This document shows positions 37,901 through 49,900 of a DNA stretch of 64,000 nt, in pieces. Source of the DNA: Chelonoidis abingdonii. Taxonomy: Eukaryota; Chordata; Testudines; Testudinidae. A program made the translations under genes and the position numbers. The notes beneath the pieces are model-generated. The model saw nothing but the letters and a program-made list of their open reading frames with translations, did no database searches and had not been told where the DNA came from. Positions within the stretch are counted from its first letter, which is position 1; the number at the start of each line of letters is the position of its first letter. The stretch spans positions 200,791,259 to 200,855,258 of the forward strand of contig NC_133770.1 of assembly GCF_003597395.2 (NCBI RefSeq). The letters are read 5' to 3'.

Positions 37901-40900
37901 CTAGGCAGCAAGTGTACCTGCCTATCATCAGCTTGCATCACCCTGCATGAGTGTATATGTATGAACATAGCAAGAGTAATAATTAACTTTTCATCACAGG
38001 ATCTCAAAACTCTTTGCAAAGGTGAGTATCATTATCCTCATTCTGCAGAGAATTAAAATTAGACCAATCTGGGAACAGATTTTCAGGGTACTAGAAGAGA
38101 ATCAAGAGAGCTATCTATTAGATCTCATTGTGTGTCTAATCAGATGTGAAATTTTCCAGCATTATGCAAAACAAAATCTAAATATATCCAAAAATAAACT
38201 GTTCAAAATAGACAAAACAACATGCAAAGCCACAAGAATGCATAGGATATCATTAGCCATTTTCTTTCTTTTCACTGAGCTACGCCTTGCTCACATTGGC
38301 AGGATCAATGTTTAAGGTTACCGTAATTGTCTTTCTATATCAAAAATTTAACAAGACAGTAATGTGTGACGTTTATAAAGTAAAGTTAAACTCAAGAACG
38401 AATATTAGGTTTACAAGACTGTAAATCTGGAAATAATGCAACTTGTGATAAGCAGTAATAGTCATATATACCGACCTGAAAAATGAATGAAAAACTAGCT
38501 GGAAGGAGGAGAGCCTGGTGTCTGAATGATTTGCCAGTGAAGAAACAAAAACTAAGTAAGGTTGACCGAAGAGTGAGAAAAGTATTAGAACTGGGTAGGA
38601 AACAGTTCTCTTGTCCTGCAAGAATTTTCAAAATTTTTTTAAAAAAACTTTCCCATGTCCAATCAGAACAAAAAGTAGGAATATTGAAAATTTTCAGAAG
38701 CTGAAAATCTGTTTTTTTTTAGATCAGATCAAAAAAAATTGTTTAGATAATTTAGAACCATTTCATTTTGATTTTTAAAACTTTTTAAAACTATAAATTA
38801 ACTTTTTTAATTCAAAACAAAAAGTTCTTTCAACCCTAAATCTGGAACTTTTTGTTACAGGATATTGAGAATAGATATTGGAATCCTTAGCTCCAGCCAA
38901 CTTCCTGTTGCAGAATTTGAGCTTAACTGCTCGTACTCTTAAACCCTAGCAATTAATTTACATTGGTTGATATCCATTTACATTTTCAAGGCTATGATAG
39001 CAAGAAATATGGATAGAGACTCATAGTTTGAAGAGACAAAAGTAGAGATTTTCTTTCACATTTCTAGTGGCGTCAAACCATGGGGAGGGGCCCATGGCTG
39101 CAAGATATGAGTAGACCAGAAGATAGCTCTGACTGTGACTGAATTAGTTCCAGCATTAGCAGGGAAAAATGTTATTCAGAGAGTCTAGCACACTCATCCC
39201 ACACCAAGCAAGAAGTAAATATATAGTGAGATGTGCTAAAAAAAGAAAGTTGTTACATGGAGGAGGGGGCGGAAAGTACTGCGCTAACACCTGTGTCAAG
39301 ATAAAGAGAGCTAATTAAAGAAAACAAAAGCTGCAAATGTGCAGTATTTTTGATCCATGTATTGGGAGCATTTAATTAGAAATGTGTAGACCTGATTCTT
39401 CACTACCATGCACCTTCTGGGATCACCTATACACAGTATGTGTAAAATACTATTGTGTCAGAATGGCAGCGTTTTACACCCACTTTCACAGGTTTAAATG
39501 ACGGATGATGCTCAAACTGCTACATATTGGCAAGGAATTTCAGTGCTATCCTTATTTGTTTTATTTTTTTAAAATATGTCTGGCTATTATTTTCATTTTC
39601 TTCCTATCCTAATATTTATTATATCAAAAATAACCAGGTTAATGCAATATCATGACTGAAGTGCACAATATCAAGTATTTAAGGTCATACAAGTCTGAAA
39701 ATGATAGGTTTAAGGTCCACAGCCACCTTTACTCTATTCTTCCTGTGTGTATATTACAATAGGATCTCTTACTGCAAGATGCTATTCTGCTGGTAACTGT
39801 TGCATATTATTGGGTCACTAATATAATATGAAGAAATAGCACTTTTCATAAAGTCATGGATGTAAAGACCAGAAAGGATCGTCTAGTCTGACTAAGCATA
39901 GTGCAAGTCAGAAAGATTTCTCTGAATTAATTTGAACCATATTATATCTCTTAGAAAAACATCCACTCTTGATAATCTTGGCAAGTAGTTCCAAAGGTTA
40001 ATTACCCTTGTTAAAATTTTGCACCGTACAGTATGAATTTGTCTAGCTTCAACTTCCAGCCATTAGATTTAGTTATACCCTTGCCCGTTAGAGTTCTATT
40101 CATCAAATTTCTATTCCCCGGGAAGGTACTTATATAAACTCTGAACAAGTCACCCCCTTAATTTTCTTTTTGATGAGCTACATAAATTGAGCTTCTTGAG
40201 GTTTTTGACTATCTGGCATATTTTCCAGTTCTTCAATCATTCTTGTGGCTTTTCTCTGAACCATCTCCAGTTGTTCGACATCCTTCTTGAAGTGTGGAAA
40301 CCAGAACTGGAGATGATAATTCCAGTAGTGGTTGCAACAGTGTCAAATATATAGGCAATATAACTGCTCTACTCCTGCTTGATATTCTTAAATTTGTACA
40401 TCCAAGGATCACATTAATCCTTTGGCCGTATAGTTGAACTAGATGCTCCTGCTGAGCTGATTATGGACCATGATCACCCCCTTTTCAGAATCAATGCTTC
40501 CCACGGTTGAGTCTCTCAGCCTGCAAGTTGGGCCTCCATTCTTTGTTCCTAGATATATGTCTTTGCATTAGGCCGTATTAAAACACATATTGTTTGCTTG
40601 TGCTCAGTGTACCAAGCAATTCAGATGGCTCTGTATCAGTGACCTGTTTTCTTCATTATTTATCATGTATGTGGCATATTTTGTATGAAATATCACAACC
40701 GTATATGAATGTGAATCTGGTGGTTAGAGGGTGCTACTTTGTGGTACAGTGTAAATTTCTCATTTACAATTACATTTTGAGAGCTATCAGCCAGTTTTCA
40801 ATTTACGTAATGTGACTTCGTATTATTTTGTTTTACTTCAGTCTCCCCCATACGTATGTTAATGATACCAAGCACATGTGGAAGCTTGAGAAATGCATCT

Positions 40901-43900
40901 TGGGACAAGCTTCTGAAGTGAACAAAGGCAATATGGGATCCAACCCTTCAGTCCTTACCACCAGTGGGAATTGAGTACATTGACCACCCTGGACTGTTCC
41001 TTTTACACTAACTTGATCTCCAACCTCTTTCAGCACCAAATGTCTCCAAACAAGACACAAATACCTATTGCCATTTAGGACTTACATATATCCAAAAACT
41101 AATGTTAGAAACCAAGCTGTTCTTTAGTCCTTTGAATGCCAAGAACATTTACAGTTGTCCTAAAGAAGATAATTTTTTTTTCTTGCTTTGTTTATTTATA
41201 AGCAACTAACTATTTCACTCCAAAATTACTTCTGGGCTAAGAAACTTCAACAAGAAAGATTTTTAAAAAGAATTACTTTTAAGAAATTTGTATAACTGAG
41301 AAGGCAGTTTCTTGAGCTGATAGTAACTGATTTAGTTCATTTGGGGAGTTACTGATCTATTATAGGACAGTCAAATGTTTAGCTATCATGCAAGTTTTTC
41401 CTCAGTGGCAGGTCTGGGATTTTTCGAGGTGCACTGGGGTTGTGGTTGGGAGAACTTCAGTTCATTAACTGGTACCTTCTGTAATCTAGCTGATGAATGT
41501 AGATTTGGAACGATATAGGGAGTTGAGGTGTGGTTTTGTTTTAAGTATAGTGATAAGAGATCACAGCAGGCAAGTTTTTATTAATCTGGAAAAGAAAAAT
41601 TAATGTGACTGAAAAACAGACTTTTAGAAGGAAAGTGCCATCTCAATCTTAACTTGATTGTTACTATAATTTTCTTATGGGTGGGGATTTATTCAACACT
41701 GTGGGTAAATGGGTAATGCATTAAAAATAAACTTGAAAATGTCTTCACATTCTGCATTATGGAGGTGTTATAATATAGTGTGTGCATATGTGCACATATG
41801 TAATGTAAAAACAATGAGGAGTACTTGTGGTACCTCAGAGACTAGCACATTTATTTGGCATAAGCTTTCGTGGGCTAAAACTCACTTCATCAGATGCATA
41901 GAGTGGAGAATATAGTAGAAAGGTATATATACACCAGGGTCAGCAACCTTTCAGAAGTGGTGTGCAGAGTCTTCATTTATTCACTTTAATTTAAGGTTTT
42001 GCATGCCAGTAATACATTTTTAGAATGTCTCTTGTCTATAGTATATAACTAAACTATTGTTGCATGTAAAGTAAATAAGGTTGTTAAAATGTTTAAGAAG
42101 CTTCATTTAAAATTCAGTTTAAATGCAGAGCTCCCCGGGTCGGTGGCCAGGACCCAGGCAGTGTGAATGCTAATGAAAATCAGCTCGCGTGCTGCTTTGG
42201 CACACGTGCCATAGGTTGCCTACCCCTACATACACAGTACATGAAAAGATGGAAGTTGCCTTAAAAAGTCGGGAGTCAGGGGTTAATGTGGGTATGTAAT
42301 GTGTTCCCTTTCAGTATTTTAAAATTACCAGATGACTTCAAACATCCTTTCAGTCTAAGCCAATTTAATTCATATTAACTCGTAATATTAGCATATACTC
42401 AACGGTACTTCCTGGAATAGATTGTTGCTCTTAAATGTAACCGGTATCCATTATAAACAGTCTTTTTTGCTTTCCTTTTAATAGATTCTTTTGAGGTCCC
42501 CGTGCCACCAACCAACCACATGATTATTGAACCAGGGGGAAATGTGACACTTAGATGTTCTTACAGTGTTGGAGATTTGGTGCGGCAAGTGATGTGGGAA
42601 AGGATTAAAGCGGATCAGATGGATACCATAGTCCTGTGTAACTTGTCAGAAGGGAAAACCTATGGTTCAGATTATCAGGAGCGTGCAATGATAGACTGTG
42701 CTACTCAGGAGAGCGACATTCTTGTCATTCAAAATGTTACATCTTCTGACTCTGGAATTTACCGCTGTCGTCATGGTGGAAACAAAACCCATGTGATGCG
42801 CTTGACTGTCACTAGCGGTAAGTGAAGGGGCAGATAGTTTCATAGATGGGAACTCTTTGAACTGCTAATGTTTTCCGCCCACACACACATACTTGTGACT
42901 GCTAAGTGGACTTCTATGATGTCACATTCAAACTAGCAGTATGTCATGAATAGCGGAATGGGGTGGTTACTGTGGCTTCCACAAGGCTGGGCTGACTTTG
43001 AGCCTGGCTGGTCTCTCAGTTTTACTTTTACAGCTGTCTCAGGGGAACCAGTGATTGTGTGGGAGTGAGAAAGAAGGTGAGAGGGGTGGTTTGGAACAGG
43101 GGAGAGTAGTGAGAGAGAGCTACTTAAGGTTGGGAAGGGGAATCTCCAGCTCCATTCAAGCTGCACCCTGGGAATTTCCCAGTGTTTATGTCCTGGAGCA
43201 GGGGTGCTGGAACAGTTTTTATAGTGGGGGTGCTGAGAGCCATTCAACCAAACTGTCAACCCTATATATGATGGAAACCACTTCAAGCCAAGGGGTGCAG
43301 CACCTAGTTCCAGCACCTCTGCCCTGGAGTGCACTACACTGGGTTCCAGAAGTGTTCCCTTTGGATCCCTAGGAAGCTCAAGAGTTCAGTTTGTCTGGAG
43401 CTGCAGCATATCAAACATGGCTGCCATAATATGTATGTTAGGTACTCATTTATTTAAATATATTTGTTGTTTTGCATATGAATAGAATATTCATCCTATC
43501 TGTATTGTAAACTTCTAATATAATGCCTGTGAAACGTGCCAAACTGACAGCTGAAGTCCACTCATTATCCTTGGAACAGTCTAAGCACACACCGAAACAA
43601 TGCAGATTCCTCACCCCCCCATTGCCCTAAAATGACCTAGGCCTGCCCAGGTGAAAAGATAGCTTGGTCACCCTAGCTCAGTGGTGGACAACCTGCAGTC
43701 TGTGGGCCTCACGTGGCCCATGAGGGTAATCCGATTGGAGGCCGCAAGACATTTTGCTGATGTTGACCATCCGCAGGCACGGCCTCCTGTAGCTCCCAGT
43801 GGTTGCGGTTCGCCATTCCTGGCCAATGGGAGCTTTAGGAAACAGGATGTGTTGCCCAGCACTGCCCTAGCTTCTCTACTAATTGTGCTGATGATATGGG

Positions 43901-46900
43901 GATATGGCCACCACCACATTAGTAAATTAGATAGAGACTACGAAAATTATTTCTTCTAGACCATTGAAGAATTGTTGTGTGATATCAGCCAGGCCTGACT
44001 TCTCACTGGCAATCTGACAGGAAATTCTCCATGTTCCATTACCAATGCACAGAGCCATCCAGCTGGCAGTGTTTTGCATCACTAAAGACCTATGGATTGG
44101 GATCTCACTACCTTGTGTTAGAACTATATAATGCAGATACCAGATGTAGAGTAAAAATTCAAAATAGAAATTTCTTTTTTTTTTGGTTTTCTCTTAAGGA
44201 CTAGTCAATTTTCATGTCGTCTTTTCATGCTTAGAAATCTATCCACAGAATTTACGGCCAGGAGAGAACACAGTGCAAAGTGTTAACTATGACGTATGTG
44301 GGATTAAAGACAGTACATGTGGGAATATGGAAACATTTTGCACTGATTGCTTGCAACAATCTCCTTCTTCCTAACAGGAAATCTAACCATTGTGAAAAAT
44401 TTGATATTCTCCTGTGTATATGTGAACTAACTCACATTTTACTGCATTTTCCATTCATCCTAATGCTGCAGAGCTCCTTTGATGATCCATTCTAAATAAT
44501 CCTGCTGCAGTTTATTGATTTCTACTTTATTTCTACTTTAAATATGCTTTGAAGGTGTTAAAACTAATTTTAGGTTGTTTTGAGCATGTTTTGAAAGTAT
44601 AAAGCTCCTCTTGTGCCTTCCAAATTTGACTCCTTCCATTCATATTTAAGTCCATGCTGTTAAGTACCTTTAAAGGTACTGTTTTTTCTTTATCAGAGGG
44701 GTAGCCATGTTAGTCTGGATCTGTAAAAGCAGCAAAGAATCCTGTGGCACCTTATAGACTAACAGACGTATTGGAGCGTGACCTTTTATGCATCTGACAA
44801 AGTGGGTATTCACCCACAAAAGGTCACGCTCCAATACGTCTGTTAGTCTATAAGGTGCCACAGGACTCTTTGCTGTTTTTTCTTTGTCATTGTCACTGAG
44901 CGTTCTGGATATTCAACATACATCCTAGGACTAAAAGATTTTCTTTAACAGAAATAGTTTCTATGGCAGGGAGTCTGAATCCTTTCAGAATGTTTAATCC
45001 AAAGGGTGGTTATTAAGGGATAGAAACATAGGAAAATGAACCCCGCATATTACTGTGCACACCTAACCTGTTGTTGAATGAGAGGGGGAAGTGAAAAAAG
45101 CTTTTGAATCTTGCATTTCGCTTGACTTTGACAGTTTTAGGCACCCAAGTTTTAAAATGTTGACCTTATGCAATAATGATCAAACAGGCCTGAACTGATG
45201 AAGTGTCTAGCAAAATTCATATTGACTCCAAGTGCAGCAGGACACACAAAGCCCAAACCACAACAAAGAAACCCAAACAATAAAAAGGACCAGTCTACCC
45301 CACCTGTTAAAACTCCCTGTCCCAACCTAAAGATTGATTATTAACCTTCTATCACTTTAAAGAAATCCTATATATCCTGGACAACTTTGGCATTGTCAGT
45401 GTACATTTGGTTTCTGCTTCTAACAACTGTTGTTCGAAGGGAAAAACGTTGAAAGGCTGTGCCTACAGCACAATACAATTCAGTGTGTGCCAAGCCCTCT
45501 CCATCTCAGGTACACACACTGCAACATTACACACACAACTGTGCACCAAGGGTGACCAGACCACAAGTGTGAAAAATGGGGATGGGGTGGGGGGTAATAG
45601 GAGCCTATACAAGAAAAAGATCCAAAAATTGGGACTGTCCCTATAAAATCGGGACATCTGGTCACCCTATGTGCACCAAATATAATAACTAAAGGAAATT
45701 CTTTTTATTGAAATGTTTTTCCAGTCATTTTGTTTTTATTTTTCAAAAGTGTTATAATGCACAATGAATGAATGAGAGAACTAGGGGGGAATATTAACTG
45801 GAAGCGGGAGAGAGAACTGGTATCACTTCTATACGTAATAATGCACACTGGAAAACATAATCCCAACTATACATATAAAATGATGGGGTCTAAATTAGCT
45901 GTTGCCACTGAAGAAAGAAATCTTGGTGTCATTGTGAATAGTTCTCTGAAAACATCTGCTTAATATACAGCAGCAGTCAAAAAAGCTAAAAATATTAGGA
46001 ACCATTAAGTAAGGGATAGATAATAAAACAGAATATATCATAATGACACTATGTAAATGCATGGTCTGCCCACACCTGGAACACTGTGTGTTATACCATC
46101 TCAAAAAGGATATATTAGAATTGTAACAAGTACAGGACGGGGTAAAAAGAATGATTAAGAATATGGAACAGCTTCCATATGAGGAGAGATTAAAAAGTCT
46201 AGGACTGTTCATCATAGAACAGAGGAGGGGTTGGGGGTGAGGGAGGAGATATGATAAAATCCTGAATCTATAAAAGCACGAATGGTGTAGAAAAAGTGAC
46301 TAGGGAAGTGTTATTTGCTCCTCACATAACACAAGAACCAGGGATCACCCAATGAAATTAACAAGCAGGAGGCTCAAAACAATCAGAAGGAAGGACTACT
46401 TCACACTATGCACAGTCAACCTGTGGAACTCATTGCCAGGGAATGTTGTGAAGGCCAAAAGTATAACTGTCTTCAAAAAAGAATTAGGTATGCTCCTGGA
46501 GGATAGGTCCATCAATGGTTATTAGCCAAAATGGTCAGGGACATAACCTCATGCTCTGGGTGACCCTAAGACTCTGACTGGCAGATACTAGGACTATATG
46601 ACAGAAGATGTGCCACTCAATAAATTGCCGTGTGCTTTTCTTTCCTTCTGAAGCAACTGGCACCAGCCACTGGTGGAAGGCAGGATACTGGGCTAGATGG
46701 ACCATTGGTCTGACCCAGTATGGCCCTTCTTGTGTTAACATTCTGAGAGATGTGGGGAAATTAATGAAATGTCCAGCCAAGGTGAAATTTAGTTACGGTG
46801 GCCTGGTTCAGCACTTGTTTTGAATGAGCCTCCTCCCCCCCACCAAAAAAACCCTTTCATTTCTAGGCATGACTACTTGATATATCATTTTATGCATTTC

Positions 46901-49900
46901 CTTGTCATATCCATTTAGTCACCACATTTGGCCTGGCTTTCATTTGGGGCTGCACAGCCAAGTAATAGTCCAGGTTCAATCTCCTATCAAACTCCTTACC
47001 ATTTCTTCCTGATCTGGAAGTGGATTAAAACCTTGAGAGGTTCGGTACAAATATTGAAAGCCAGAACTAGATATAGGGTAAGGAGAGCAACGAGTCAAAG
47101 ATAACTCAGGTTTTGAGTCTGGGAAATTGGGGGGAATAGTAGAATTGTGAATAGTGATAGAGAAGTGGTGGTGGAGAGGGATTAAGAGGAAAGATTAGAA
47201 ATACAGTTTTGAAGAGACTGAGTTTGAGAAGATGGTTGGCTGTTGTAGAGAAAATGTCTGACAATGTTGGAAACAGAGAAACTGGACAGAGCGGCATCGG
47301 ATGGGGCAGATAAATAGATTTGGGAGTCATTTGCAGAGTTGAAACCATAGAAACAGACGTACTTGGGTTATGAGAGAGAAAATACTGTGGGAAAATAAGT
47401 GTTTCCCCTTTTCTAAATGTGCATTTCTTCGTCTCTTTTTGCAAACAGTAATCACACCGTGCACTTCTGGTCAAAATCAGGAGGAGTACAAGCAAAGTAA
47501 GAAAATATACCATGGGAGGCTCATGCAACATTTGTCATTAGAAGTCCGCATGCTACAGCTTGACATTTTCTCACAGGAGTGAGAGTGCAGCCCACTTAAT
47601 ACTTTGATTTTTCCCCAGTCTATTCTTATTAGTTGCATGTATTTGGTTTATTTGTGTTACAATAACACTTGGAATCCCCCATTGTATGGGGTGCTCTACA
47701 ATCAGATAAAAGACTTCCTTTGTCCCTAAACCCTTACAATCTGGCTAAAGATGTGAAGGTGACAGCTAGATTGCTGTATACAATATAGAGAAGGGTGACA
47801 GTAATAGGGACACAGGGCTGAATATATTGGCTAAATAGATAGCATTATTTTATTTTTAAACAAGCAGTCTTGGCTGTGTTCAGCAGACCTCAGAAAGTTC
47901 AATTTCTAGTTTGTGGTGGAGTGATCTAAGGCTGTCTATTGTTCTGCAGGAAAAGTGTCTTTTGTAGGGATGCTGTTTCAGATCTTCAAACCACCTATGT
48001 TTAAAGTGCTGGCAAAGTTTACTACTTTTGTGCTGCTTATTTCTCTGTCTGCCCATCCCAAGAGAGATCTTTACAAAAGGTGGTATAACAATTTATTTCT
48101 AGTCTAAACAAAGGAAAACAGAAAAGGTCTGGGTAGCTGTGGGATTTCTTTCTCTTTTTTCTGAAAACCAGGCAAGTTTTTTAGGTGCTTAAATAAGGAT
48201 TTAGGGGCCAGAAGTGCATCTGTTCTGCACTGAATTACAGTAGCTGAGCATCTGGCCCTATGTGGCAAACTTGTAGGCATGCAAGTTTGAAAATGTTGCC
48301 TATAAAAGGTCAGAGTGTCATTATTATCCAAGGTACATCTGCTATATTATATTTAGACATTTTGTTTTAAAGTTGGTTTTTGAGAGCGTTAAAAGGGGGA
48401 TATAGTAAAGAGACCACAAAGGGGGAAGTAATGAGTGACTAAGAGACCTTGAGCTACCCATGAGCACTGCTGGAGGTATATTCAGTAAGAGGATTAAAGT
48501 AAGGTTCAACTTTGATAAGTGCCTGAAAAAAAACAAAAAAACCCCACAATAATATCATTGGAGTGCATTTTTAATGTTGCACTGATTTCCATATCGTTAG
48601 AAGTAAAATTTTCCATCTTTCAAGTTGAATATGTTTAATGTTTCTGAGGCTGTAGCCGGTGTAGTGTATCATATCTTCTCCTGGTGACTTTGTTTAACCG
48701 CAGCAGCACACCTGAGTTTCAGTGATGATTGATCTCACAAAGATTTCAAACCTCTTGTACTTGTTTTGCAAAGTGTGAAATCTAAAAGTCCGAACTTAGT
48801 ACAGCTCAGATGTTTTATTTTCTAAAGCAGCAATGTGCTATGGAATCTGTGCCTCTGCCATTCAAAAGGATTGCAGGACATTTGCTATAATATGGATCTA
48901 TTGTAGGATACAGGGAATGTAAGGTGTTCATGTTAAGTACTTTATTTTAATTCTAGAAAGCTCATAAAGTATCTTTAAACTGGAAAAGTTGCTGCCAGCT
49001 GCCAGTTTTTTGTTTAGTATAATAGTTAGAATTAGTGTTTAATTTCATAAATCTTTGCAATAGATTTCATTGTAGCGCTAAATAATTTTAAGCAAAAGAA
49101 TTAAATCAGTCAGAACTATGCAGTACAAACGTTCAAATTAAGATCAAGTTGACTGAGCCCCTGGTTTTTTTTTTAAATATTGTGTAGTTGGATTCTTTTT
49201 ACTTACCTTCTTATCTTTAAGGCTTTAGGGTTCACCTGAGGAGAGATGCCACACACACTTCTGTACACCGCTCTCACACCGAGAGTGTGTGTAACCAACT
49301 GACCCAACCCTCCCTGCCCAGTGCTCTCCATCCTCCATGCCTAGCTGGGACCCCGGGATGGACCTGTCTCTCCCAGTGCCGCATCTTCCTGAGACAACAC
49401 GCAGTGGGAGGGGGAGCATAGGTTCACACGCCCCCCACCCCCACGCCATATTTCTGCCAGGGTTCACACCAGAATGTGGCCAGCAGCAGACTTTTGGCAC
49501 TGTGCGGGAGGGAAGGACTGGGATCTGTTTCAAGCCAAGGGGTAGGAGAAAGGGTGGGAAGGGGTGACCTGGCCTGTGTCTTTGCAGAGCTCATCTCTCC
49601 ACCCCACCTCCCACTTCCTGCCTGCAAAATGTCAAAAGGCAGCTAATACCTCAAGGCTGCTGTTGGCCACCAACATAACCCTTTGGCTACAGCACGGACA
49701 AGGAGGGGTTAAGCCCTAAAGATGTATTGTACATCAGGGAAGCTGACTGCAGGGGTTTCAGGAAACCCTGCCACAGAGGTGACGCAGCAGCTGAGGGTGC
49801 CTAGGGGACAAACCCAAGTTTCCTGAGGGCAGGACCCAGGGTGAAGTGGAGAGGGTCAGGTGAAGAGGGTGCTAAGCTCTGACCCTGGCAGCTGCTGTCG

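Larger units (their letters stand above)
41808..42285 (-). mobile_element. Penelope-like terminus, interrupted by a hAT MITE
   Basis: The - strand of 41808-41934 carries ATGCATCTGATGAAGTGAG, a stem-loop to TAGCCCACGAAA, GCTTATGCCAAATAAATG and 'ctagtctctgaggtaccaca'. The interior continues after the MITE at 41935-42227 ('acatacacagtacatgaaaa' matches the 'tacagagaacatgaaacaat' of the 31626 copy). The outer right limit is approximate. Confidence 0.6.
21377..42484 (+). other. CD226: CD226 intron 2 (21,108 bp)
   Basis: Separates the two Ig exons. It contains CR1, MIR, MITE, Penelope-like and GC-rich repeats listed separately. The stretches 21400-24630, 27541-29380, 29710-31240, 32070-33640, 36550-38600 and 40690-41800 show no gene or repeat that I can name. 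About 33905-34170 and 38620-38835 are AT-rich 'gaaaatttt' type sequence that may be decayed repeats. Confidence 0.8.
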
